A stretch of 12,498 nt of DNA, from positions 1 through 12,498 of the forward strand of contig CACWMM010000048.1 in assembly GCA_902761955.1 (NCBI GenBank), written 5' to 3'. Origin of the DNA: Parafannyhessea sp902761955 (GTDB taxonomy: Bacteria; Actinomycetota; Coriobacteriia; Coriobacteriales; Atopobiaceae). This document shows positions 7,013-12,498 of this stretch, piece by piece; position 1 is the stretch's first letter; each line of letters opens with the position of its first letter. The position numbers and the translations under genes were made by a program. Below the pieces are notes generated by a model that made no database searches, had not been told where the DNA came from, and worked only from the letters and a program-made list of their open reading frames with translations.

Positions 7013-7789
7013 ATGGCCACGTTCCTCAATGACAGTCCCGTCTTCGGGCCGGTCCGCAGCAGGCGCCTCGGGGTCTCCCTCGGCGTGAACCTCATGCCCT
7101 CGACGGGCAAGATCTGCACGTTCGACTGCATCTACTGCGAAAACGGCTTCAACTCCCAGCGGCGCACGCGCGACGGCTACGCCTCACTCGAGGACGTCGT
7201 CTCGGGGCTGCGCGCCTCGCTCGAGCTCATGGCCGCGGACGGCGACCTGCCGGACGTCATCACCTTCGCTGGCAACGGCGAGCCCACGGCAAGCCCCATC
7301 TTCCCCAAGGCGATCGACGCAGCAATCGAGCTGCGCGACGAGCTCGCCCCGCAGGCCAAGATCGCCGTTCTCTCAAACGGCACGTTCGCTGACAGGCCCG
7401 CCGTCCGCGACGCCCTGCTCAAGGTGGACGACAACATCCTCAAGCTCGACGCCCACGCGGACGCCCTCGCCCGCGCGCTCGACCGGCCAAACGTCCCCTA
7501 CTCCGTGGAGCACCAGGTCCAGACCTACGCCGCCTTCGACGGCCACGTCATCGTCCAGACCATCTTCCTCGAGGGCACGTTCGAGGGCCACGACGTATCC
7601 AACACCTCGTACGACCAGGTGAGCGAGTGGCTCGAGGACATCAAGCGCATCGCCCCGCAGTATGCCACCATCTACACCATCGCCCGCGACACCCCCGCGC
7701 CAGACCTCCGCAAGGCCAGCCGCGAGACCATGGACGCCATCGCAGACCGCGTTCGCGCCGCCGGCATCCGCTGCCAGGTCTCTTACTAG
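7013..7789 (+). CDS. Radical SAM protein
   Basis: A 258-residue radical SAM enzyme. The cluster motif is CTFDCIYC at 35-42, i.e. C35, C39 and C42 in the canonical CX3CX2C arrangement that holds the 4Fe-4S cluster binding S-adenosylmethionine. Before it is FGPVRSRRLGVSLGVNL (11-27) and after it FAGNGEPTASP (85-95), whose GNGEPT is the usual SAM-contacting segment. The pair of motifs is shared with the COG0731-like group of radical SAM proteins. No C-terminal SPASM cysteines are present. The reaction is unknown to me. The ATG at 7013 has AGGGAGG 11 bases upstream, a little far, but the N-terminus fits the family. The gene is single, with operator-like repeats upstream; a fermentative or oxygen-sensitive host is implied but not shown. 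Confidence 0.87.
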   Translation: MATFLNDSPVFGPVRSRRLGVSLGVNLMPSTGKICTFDCIYCENGFNSQRRTRDGYASLEDVVSGLRASLELMAADGDLPDVITFAGNGEPTASPIFPKAIDAAIELRDELAPQAKIAVLSNGTFADRPAVRDALLKVDDNILKLDAHADALARALDRPNVPYSVEHQVQTYAAFDGHVIVQTIFLEGTFEGHDVSNTSYDQVSEWLEDIKRIAPQYATIYTIARDTPAPDLRKASRETMDAIADRVRAAGIRCQVSY

Positions 7790-7837
7790 CGCCGGCGCCA
7801 ATGCGCAACCTTTTCGCCCCGTCTTTTTCGCCATCTA

Positions 7838-7913
7838 CCTGCACTTCTCAACGTACTGAGTAAATTTACTCAGTACGTTGAGTATACTTACTCAGTACGT
7901 TGAGAAGTGCAGG
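7838..7913. repeat. Nested palindromes, three copies of a 17-bp dyad at the ATPase promoter
   Basis: The 17-mer TTACTCAGTACGTTGAG occurs three times: inverted at 7847-7863, then direct at 7866-7882 and 7888-7904. Copies one and two form a perfect 36-bp palindrome (7847-7882). Copies one and three lie in perfect 26-bp inverted arms (7838-7863 and 7888-7913). Each copy is itself a dyad, CTCA-GTACGT-TGAG. A -10-like TATACT (7883-7888) sits between copies two and three. The layout suits a dimeric repressor with three sites across a promoter. It is an array of operators by inference; the protein that binds is unknown. Confidence 0.8.
7883..7888 (+). promoter_or_regulatory. Putative -10 box of the ATPase-GNAT operon
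   Basis: TATACT matches five of six bases of the -10 consensus, 34 bases before the ATPase ATG. No good -35 is found, which would suit a regulated promoter. AGTATACT (7881-7888) is itself palindromic, so the box reads the same on the minus strand. Confidence 0.45.
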
Positions 7914-7922
7914 GAGGGCAGC

Positions 7923-9116
7923 ATGTTCCAGAGGCACCAGGTGCAGACAATCGTCTCGCGCATGCGCGAGGTCGAAAACCCGCTCATCCAGCTGGTCGTG
8001 GGCCCAAGGCAAACGGGAAAGAGCACCATGCTCACGCAGGCGCTCGAGCAAATCGACCTGGAGCACAGCTACGTCAGCTCGGACGATGCCATCGTGCCCA
8101 GCGCGGAGTGGCTGCAGACAGAGTGGCAGCAGGCACGCAACATGACGGGCGGCGGCAAGCGCCCCGTGGTGCTGGTCGTGGACGAGGTCCAGAAGATCCC
8201 GCACTGGCCAACTGTCGTGAAGGGTCTCTACGATGCCGACCGCCGCAACGGCACGCCCGTGCGCGCGGTGCTCAGCGGCTCGTCCTCCCTGCTGCTGCAC
8301 AAGGGCCTGGAGGATTCCCTCATGGGTCGCTTCGAGCTCATCAGGTCACCCCACTGGAGCCTCGAGGAGTGCTCGCAGGCGTTTGGGTACAGCCTGGAAG
8401 ACTACCTCTACCTCGGCGGCTACCCTGGCGCGGCGATCTTCGCAAAGGACGAGAAGCGCTGGGCCTCGTACGTGCGCGACGCGATAATCGAGCCCACCAT
8501 CTCGCAGGACGTCCTCGCACTCGGCCAGGTGCGCAAGCCTGCGCTCATGCGCGCCCTCTTCCGGCTGGGCGCCACGTACTCCGGCCAGGAGCTCTCGTAC
8601 AACAAGATGCTCGGCCAGCTGCAGGACGCGGGCAACACCACCACGCTCGCCCACTACCTCGATCTCCTTGGCAAGGCAGGCGTGCTCTGCGCGCTTCCCA
8701 AGTACGACGAGAAGCCCGTCACACGCCGCAAGAGCTCCCCGCGCCTCATGGTGTTCGACACGTCGCTCATGACGGCAACGGATGGGCTTGGCAGGGCAAC
8801 GTACGCCGCGGATAGCGCGCGGCGCGGTCACCTTGTGGAGTCCGCCGTCGGCGCCCGTCTTCTTGCGCGTGCGCCTGAGGAGGGCTTCGACCTCTTCTGG
8901 TGGCGCGAGGGCACGAGCGAGGTCGACTTTGTGGCCGTCAGAAACGATTCGATCTCCGCAATCGAGGTCAAGGGCGGCAGCGAGTCCCGTCAGGGCGGCA
9001 TGGCGCAGTTCCTCTCCCGGCACCCCCAGGCAAAGCGCATCGTCGTGGGCGGAAGCTCCTCGGGGGCCTGCACCTTGGACGATTTCCTCCGCGACCGCGT
9101 CCCACTTTTCTACTAA
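7923..9116 (+). CDS. ATPase with AAA core, DUF4143 and nuclease-like C-terminus (COG1373 type)
   Basis: A 397-residue protein of the AAA_14/DUF4143 ATPase family. Walker A is GPRQTGKST (27-35), Walker B VVLVVDE (82-88) and a sensor-like VLSGSSSLLL follows (116-125). The middle and C-terminal parts (about 190-340) match the DUF4143 pattern, including the LVESAVGARLL helix (304-314). The last part carries EVDFV (333-337) and AIEVKGG (346-352), whose spaced D335, E348 and K350 resemble a PD-(D/E)XK nuclease fold. These proteins are widespread and their role is not established; some are associated with mobile or defence-like loci. ATG 7923 has AGGGAGG five bases ahead and was preferred to an in-frame ATG at 7878 inside the repeats. 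A GNAT gene follows 21 bases after the stop. It is full length for the family. Confidence 0.87.
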   Translation: MFQRHQVQTIVSRMREVENPLIQLVVGPRQTGKSTMLTQALEQIDLEHSYVSSDDAIVPSAEWLQTEWQQARNMTGGGKRPVVLVVDEVQKIPHWPTVVKGLYDADRRNGTPVRAVLSGSSSLLLHKGLEDSLMGRFELIRSPHWSLEECSQAFGYSLEDYLYLGGYPGAAIFAKDEKRWASYVRDAIIEPTISQDVLALGQVRKPALMRALFRLGATYSGQELSYNKMLGQLQDAGNTTTLAHYLDLLGKAGVLCALPKYDEKPVTRRKSSPRLMVFDTSLMTATDGLGRATYAADSARRGHLVESAVGARLLARAPEEGFDLFWWREGTSEVDFVAVRNDSISAIEVKGGSESRQGGMAQFLSRHPQAKRIVVGGSSSGACTLDDFLRDRVPLFY

Positions 9117-9137
9117 GGCTTCCGTTAGGAGAGTCCC

Positions 9138-9557
9138 ATGCCGCGCGATGACCAAAACATCCTCCACATAGCACCCGCAACGGAGCTGGAAGAGGAGCGC
9201 ATCCACACCCTCCTCCGTGCATACAACGCGCGACACTGGCCAAAGAACACGCCGTCGCTCTCGCTCACCGCGCGGGTCGAGGGCGAGCTCGCGGGCGGTA
9301 TCGTGGCGTACCTTGTGGCGGATACCGTGGAGGTCGAGTACCTGTTCGTGCAGGAGCGCTTCCGCGGTCGCAGCATCGCACGCGCCCTCCTCGCCCGCGT
9401 CGAATCCCAGGCGCAAGAGCGCGGTGCCAGGAAAATCCTCCTCAACACGTATGGCTTTCAGGCTCCGGGCCTGTATCGGCACCTCGGCTTCCAAGAGGTC
9501 GCCACCATCGCCGACGTGCTTGGCACCAGCTGGCATATCTTCCTCAAGCGCATCTAG
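9138..9557 (+). CDS. GNAT-family N-acetyltransferase
   Basis: A 139-residue GNAT enzyme, which moves an acetyl group from acetyl-CoA to an amine. The acetyl-CoA loop is VQERFRGRSIARALL (about 73-87), with the R/Q-x-x-G-x-S/A type pattern; the C-terminal YRHLGF (about 114-119) is the usual motif B end. A single GNAT domain fills the whole protein. The ATG has AGGAGA (9126-9131) six bases ahead. It begins 21 bases after the ATPase stop, so both genes are likely on one transcript from the palindromic promoter. No antitoxin of the ribbon-helix-helix kind is adjacent, so I do not call it a GNAT toxin. Substrate unknown. Confidence 0.88.
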   Translation: MPRDDQNILHIAPATELEEERIHTLLRAYNARHWPKNTPSLSLTARVEGELAGGIVAYLVADTVEVEYLFVQERFRGRSIARALLARVESQAQERGARKILLNTYGFQAPGLYRHLGFQEVATIADVLGTSWHIFLKRI

Positions 9558-9626
9558 TCAAAGAGCCGCACAATTCCAGCTCACGTTCTGCAGCCCCGCG
9601 CACGGTCACCTTCGCCACATTCGTTT

Positions 9627-9760
9627 CTTACGCATACGTACTATTTCCTCGCCATAGCAACTAATCTTACCTATACATACTATTTCTTAGGTTTAGAAGT
9701 AAATCTTACCTATATATATGATTCTGTTAAACATGCTAGTATTCTTACGTATACGTATTA
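9627..9760. repeat. Four direct repeats at exact 39-bp spacing, putative hipBA operator array
   Basis: Four copies of a 17-base motif begin at 9627, 9666, 9705 and 9744, each 39 bases apart. Consensus is CTTAC-[CG]-[CT]ATA-[CT]-[AG]-TA followed by an A/T-rich tail. Copy four contains the perfect palindrome TACGTATACGTA (9746-9757); the others are imperfect dyads. Bases between the cores are AT-rich and diverged. The array ends 78 bases before the HipB-like start. In Escherichia coli HipB binds four operators upstream of hipBA, so four autoregulatory sites are the natural reading here, but the sequence differs from the E. coli TATCC-N8-GGATA site. Apart from a dyad in the leader, the 280-base gap between the GNAT and HTH genes holds nothing else. 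Confidence 0.75.
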
Positions 9761-9783
9761 GCTCAATGTTCGCAAGGACCCAC

Positions 9784-9806
9784 GTCAGATACTCTGCGTG
9801 TCTGAC
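9784..9806. repeat. Inverted repeat in the hipB-like leader
   Basis: GTCAGATAC (9784-9792) and GTGTCTGAC (9798-9806) pair over nine bases with one mismatch around TCTGC. It lies 31 bases before the HTH gene ATG. It could be an operator or a leader hairpin; no T-tract follows, so it is not a terminator. Confidence 0.4.
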
Positions 9807-9837
9807 GGGTGACCACCTCATCGGTCAGGGAGGAAGC

Positions 9838-10263
9838 ATGAGAAGAAGACAGGATTATCCCGGTAGTCCTCAGGCCGATTATCCTGGGTCATCAGAAACC
9901 GAGCGCGAAGCAGCATCGAACCTTTTCCATACTGCGGAGCGCGCTTCCATAACTAGTGAAGCACCTACAAATACCGACCAGGTCGGAGCTATGCGACAAC
10001 CAAACCCAGCGTCCTCGCCCACCTCGATCCCGCTCTGGCAGCGCTACAAAAAGGTGGAGTCGGAGGCATCGGTAGGCGCAGCAATCCGAGAGCGCCGCAA
10101 AGAACTTGGCTACACCCAAGAATGGGTGGCTGCCATGGCAGGAATGAGCCCGCGGCTCATTGGCGAGATCGAGCGAGGCCGCGGAACCGTCGGTTTCGAG
10201 AAAGTGCTCTTCGTGGCCAATGGTTTGGGCATCGACCTCTTTACGCATGTAAGGGGGCGGTAG
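9838..10263 (+). CDS. HipB-like XRE-family regulator with N-terminal extension
   Basis: A 141-residue DNA-binding protein expected to be the antitoxin and autorepressor of a HipBA-type pair. The helix-turn-helix is at about 79-133: GAAIRERRKELGYTQEWVAAMAG, then MSPRLIGEIERGRGTVGFEKVL, with the ERG motif after the recognition helix typical of HipB-type XRE domains. The first ~75 residues are unusual for HipB, which is normally about 90 residues: low complexity, with a doubled DYPGS peptide (6-10, 14-18) coded by a 24-base direct repeat (9853 and 9877). The ATG at 9838 has GGGAGG (9828-9833) four bases ahead. An ATG at 9991 would shorten it to 90 residues, the usual size, but has only a poorly spaced GGAG. 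It ends two bases before the HipA-like start. Confidence 0.85.
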   Translation: MRRRQDYPGSPQADYPGSSETEREAASNLFHTAERASITSEAPTNTDQVGAMRQPNPASSPTSIPLWQRYKKVESEASVGAAIRERRKELGYTQEWVAAMAGMSPRLIGEIERGRGTVGFEKVLFVANGLGIDLFTHVRGR

Positions 10264-10265
10264 AA

Positions 10266-11609
10266 GTGCAGCGAGACTTAAAAAGTAGCGGTGTCAAACG
10301 AGCCGTTAAAATTGACCTGCCCGCCGAGAGCTTACAGGTCTTTCGTGACCGCTACACCCACTACGACCTTGTCGGAAAACTAACGGTACGCCCAGACGGA
10401 AGAATGCAATTCGCGTACGATTCCAAGTATCTGGAAGGTCCCTCGTCTACGGCGATATCCGTTTCGATGCCCATGCGTCCAGAGCCATACTCCTCGCTGG
10501 CAGCTTCTTCTTTTTTCGATGCGCTGCTCCCCGAAGAGGGAAGGCGCACTGCACTCGAGTCCATGCTCCACGTGGACAAGCATGACCCCGTGGGTCTGCT
10601 TTCAAAATTGAACAACGAAACAATTGGAGCCCTCGTTTTCGAAACCGGAGAAGAATCTCCCGGGAGTCGCGAGGACTACCTTCCGGTATCCGAGGAGCTA
10701 TTCGACGCGCTGGCACTGCACCCAGGAAGGGTTTCCGCACGGCAGAACAGCGCGACACGACTCTCCCTTTCCGGAGGAATGTCGAAGCTTGGACTGTACC
10801 AGGATGAAGTAACGGGCAAGTGGTATGAGGCCGTCGGATCGGCCCCCACAAACCGGATCGTCAAGGCAGGAAGCTCCGACTATCCAGACCAGATTCTTAA
10901 CGAGGCCCTGTGCCTTTCTGTAGTGTCCATGCTCGACATAGAATGCACCGGCTGGACGCTATTGGCAACAAATGCCGGCAGTTCCCTGCTCTCGTTGTCG
11001 CGGTTCGACAGGGTCATACCCAGCCAAGGTGCGATCTATCTTGCCGGCAAGGCGCGGCCGCAGCGCTTGCATCAGGAGGATTTCTGCCAATTGCAGTCTT
11101 GGCAGAAATACGAGGCCGCAACTGATGATAGGCACGCGAACATGATGGTATCACTCATCGCGAAGGCATCCGTTAACCCCTTCGGCGAACGACTACAGCT
11201 TCTTGACTACCTCACCGTCAACTACCTGCTGGGCAACTGTGATGGCCACCTAAAGAACTACTCGCTCGTCGAGTCGCTCTCCGACCAGACCGCTCACCTT
11301 TCGCCAATGTACGACGTCTGCTCAACGACCGTGTACCCAGAGCTTGACAGGCGCATGGGAATATCAATCAGCCCTCACGGATTGATTGATACCGTCACGC
11401 AAAGCAGTACCCACGAGCTTGTAAGGTGGGTCGGGCTCCCTGACGCAATTGCGATACCACAAATACGCAATGCCGTTATGGGAGTGCTGCCCGCTATTGA
11501 GGCTTCGCGTGACAAAATCACGCACATGGGATTCCCCCAGGTATCGAAGGTCGCCGATAAAATCTTGAGCGATGTTCGCCCTCGCGTTGACAAGCTGTCG
11601 ACCCTCTAA
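10266..11609 (+). CDS. HipA-family serine/threonine kinase (toxin of a hipBA-type pair)
   Basis: A 447-residue HipA-like protein. HipA kinases phosphorylate cytosolic targets (in E. coli glutamyl-tRNA synthetase) and slow growth when not held by the antitoxin. Seen motifs, numbered from the GTG start: RLSLSGGMSKLGL (165-177), in the place of the E. coli G-loop with its autophosphorylated serine; a lysine K200 in NRIVKAGS; SRFDR (245-249); HQEDFCQ (269-275); the catalytic block GNCDGHLKNYSL (323-334, D326); and SPMYDVCST (346-354, D350). All core kinase residues appear present, so it should be active. The GTG at 10266 is two bases after the HTH stop, with AGGGGG upstream (in the end of that gene), suggesting coupled translation. 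The frame extends back to 10122 but overlaps the HTH gene. Codon use is less GC-biased than the housekeeping genes, in line with acquired DNA. Confidence 0.9.
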   Translation: MQRDLKSSGVKRAVKIDLPAESLQVFRDRYTHYDLVGKLTVRPDGRMQFAYDSKYLEGPSSTAISVSMPMRPEPYSSLAASSFFDALLPEEGRRTALESMLHVDKHDPVGLLSKLNNETIGALVFETGEESPGSREDYLPVSEELFDALALHPGRVSARQNSATRLSLSGGMSKLGLYQDEVTGKWYEAVGSAPTNRIVKAGSSDYPDQILNEALCLSVVSMLDIECTGWTLLATNAGSSLLSLSRFDRVIPSQGAIYLAGKARPQRLHQEDFCQLQSWQKYEAATDDRHANMMVSLIAKASVNPFGERLQLLDYLTVNYLLGNCDGHLKNYSLVESLSDQTAHLSPMYDVCSTTVYPELDRRMGISISPHGLIDTVTQSSTHELVRWVGLPDAIAIPQIRNAVMGVLPAIEASRDKITHMGFPQVSKVADKILSDVRPRVDKLSTL

Positions 11610-11667
11610 CTCCTAGCTCAATGTATTAATCTCAATCTTGATAAATCCGGTTAACGAGAAGAGAATT

Positions 11668-11698
11668 GGGGTCCAGGTGGGCAATCCCCCTGGACCCC
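11668..11698. terminator. GC-rich hairpin between hipA and the surface-protein remnant
   Basis: A perfect ten-base stem (11668-11677 with 11689-11698), then a bulged T and three more G-C pairs, closes on the loop CAAT. It stands about 60 bases after the HipA-like stop and about 50 after the surface-protein stop. Neither flank has a strong T-run, so it is a hairpin terminator candidate rather than a textbook one. The rest of 11610-11750 holds nothing recognisable. Confidence 0.5.
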
Positions 11699-11750
11699 GA
11701 CTCATACACAGCGTTCAGCCTCTAGAAGAAATCGCCGGCCAAGCGCGTTC

Positions 11751-12020
11751 TTAGCTAGTGTGCCTACGCCGCACGAGCAGCGCGAAAGCGGACACGGCGG
11801 CAGTCGCTAATCCAACCGCAAGATGGACGATAGTTCCGGAACCGCCCGTCTCGGGAAGCTCATAACCCTCCGCCAGAGTGTTGGTGACTGTGATTTCGCC
11901 CGTCTGGATGCCGTCATCGTTGGTATAGCTGGCCGAAGCACCCGCCACCGAGCTGGAGGTCTCTTCGACCGTGTAGCGATAAGGCTGACCCGAATCGTTT
12001 TTCGGGTTGATTGCCAAAGC
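11751..12020 (-). pseudogene. C-terminal remnant of an LPXTG surface protein with Cna-B-like domain
   Basis: Sortase-anchored surface proteins end in an LPXTG motif, a membrane helix and a positive tail. Here the frame ends with ELPETGG, then a hydrophobic stretch of about 20 residues, then RRRHTS and the stop. Just before it YRYTVEET and ITVTNTLAEG match the end of a Cna-B-type fold, a module common in pilins and adhesins. The frame is open back to 12140, but the residues before about 12010 do not resemble the domain. No signal peptide or further repeats exist in the window, and an IS30-type transposase end lies beyond. I judge it a cut-off C-terminus. The left end is certain, the right boundary is approximate. 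Confidence 0.7.
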
Positions 12021-12124
12021 TAGTGCAGCTTCGGCAGGGTAAGCGCAGCTGACAGAGTAGGTGCAGGGAAATTGCGCCGTTCTCGGCGTTGCGGGATGAG
12101 TTTTTGGCGCGGTCAGTGCAGGAG

Positions 12125-12138
12125 GCCGACCGGTCGGC
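12125..12138. repeat. 14-bp perfect palindrome
   Basis: GCCGACCGGTCGGC is a perfect 14-base palindrome in the non-coding stretch between the surface-protein remnant and the transposase end (about 12021-12251). The stretch holds no other gene that I can support. It may carry the end of the insertion sequence, but I could not find matching terminal repeats since the other end is outside the window. Confidence 0.3.
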
Positions 12139-12251
12139 ACCGTTTCGCGGCACGTCTCATGGCGACCGCACCGTCCTGTGCCAGACTTAGTGCAGCCTTC
12201 CGGTTGGTCCTTGTCCCCGCCCGCGCGCGCCGCCCGTGTGTGCCTTGCCTG

Positions 12252-12498
12252 TCAGCGTCTGGTGCCGTCGCGTTCTCGCCCGGGCCGTTCGACGAGCTCC
12301 GGTCGCGTCTCGACCTCATCCGGCGGGACGAGCGCGAGGCCGAGGCCCTCGAGGAGCGAGGCCGGCAGCGCCACCTTCGCGAGGGCCATCGGCGAGGCAT
12401 CGCCGATGGCCCTCCTCAGGCTCGAGTTCACGTTGGAGCAGACGCCGGCGAGGATCCACGCGTCGAGCCCCAGGCCGTCGATCGAGGTGCCCTTGGGG
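12252..12498 (-). CDS. IS30-type transposase, C-terminal 81 residues (cut by window edge)
   Basis: The minus-strand frame entering from the right edge encodes a PKGTS motif at its first residues, followed by a helix with CSNVNSSLRRAIGD and ending VPPDEVETRPELV. PKGT(S/D) lies just after the catalytic glutamate of the DDE triad in IS30 family transposases, and N-x-N followed by R-(R/K)-x-(L/I)-G is the usual C-terminal segment. The catalytic residues themselves are outside the window. The stop is TGA at 12252-12254. The IS boundary should lie within the following 200 bases, before the LPETG remnant. Family assignment rests on motif memory, not on a search; other DDE elements are possible. A perfect hairpin lies within the codons (see findings). 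Confidence 0.68.
   Translation of the reverse strand, partial: PKGTSIDGLGLDAWILAGVCSNVNSSLRRAIGDASPMALAKVALPASLLEGLGLALVPPDEVETRPELVERPGRERDGTRR
12381..12414. repeat. Perfect 15-bp inverted repeat inside the transposase codons
   Basis: GAGGGCCATCGGCGA (12381-12395) and TCGCCGATGGCCCTC (12400-12414) are exact complements with a four-base loop GGCA. The stem codes for part of the RAIGDASPMA segment of the transposase, so it is coding DNA with a strong RNA fold. Confidence 0.7.

Noticed and set aside
7838..7913. Palindrome as terminator of the radical SAM gene
   Set aside because: No T-tract follows, the arms contain repeated dyads and a -10 box, and the element ends at the ribosome site of the next gene, which fits control of that gene better. 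A side effect on upstream transcripts is possible.
8346..9536. 396-residue minus-strand open frame
   Set aside because: Antisense to the ATPase and GNAT genes, with low-complexity composition and no recognisable domain.
9138..9557. GNAT protein as a TacT-like toxin
   Set aside because: No small DNA-binding antitoxin precedes it and it is shorter than the usual toxin; an ordinary acetyltransferase is the safer call.
9627..9760. Regular repeats resembling a short CRISPR array or iterons of a replication origin
   Set aside because: Cores are only 17 bases and diverged, the intervening bases are AT-rich and not spacer-like, there is no cas or replication gene, and the array sits directly before a hipBA-type operon.

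Overview
The window is high-GC DNA in a gene order and codon style typical of Actinomycetota. The family resemblance of several products (the iron-containing alcohol dehydrogenase, the radical SAM protein, the MATE remnant, the IS30-type transposase end and the LPETG cell-wall anchor) points to a host-associated anaerobe of the class Coriobacteriia, perhaps Olsenella or Atopobium-like. The Coriobacteriia placement is inference from remembered family resemblance, not from a search.

Positions 1-5520 are mostly housekeeping. A minus-strand cluster runs tilS (tRNA-Ile lysidine synthetase) > hpt (hypoxanthine phosphoribosyltransferase) > ftsH (membrane protease, cut by the left window edge). Divergent from tilS is a WalJ/YycJ-type metallo-beta-lactamase-fold hydrolase on the plus strand. 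Converging on its 3' end is a MATE-family transporter that keeps only its first six-helix half, so I call it a pseudogene. A small alanine-rich protein of unknown function follows and ends in a strong hairpin.

Positions 5520-7790 hold an iron-dependent alcohol dehydrogenase (minus) and a radical SAM protein (plus). They diverge from a 245-bp AT-rich spacer with two kinds of operator-like repeats, one placed at each gene's predicted promoter.

Positions 7790-11700 look like accessory DNA. An ATPase of the DUF4143 family with a nuclease-like C-terminal end is followed by a GNAT acetyltransferase in one likely operon. A striking nest of three copies of a 17-bp dyad, two of them forming a perfect 36-bp palindrome, sits at their promoter. 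Next comes a hipBA-type pair: an XRE regulator with an unusual N-terminal extension, and a HipA-family kinase two bases downstream. Upstream of it is an AT-rich region carrying four direct repeats of a dyad motif at exactly 39-bp spacing, best read as a four-site operator.

Positions 11700-12498 look degraded or invaded. There is the C-terminal end of an LPXTG-anchored surface protein without its front, then the C-terminal 81 residues of an IS30-type transposase running off the right edge.

The most interesting parts are the two repeat-rich control regions (7838-7913 and 9627-9760). Both govern small accessory operons and both look self-contained. I saw no tRNA, rRNA or CRISPR array, and no gap longer than 300 bases without a gene.
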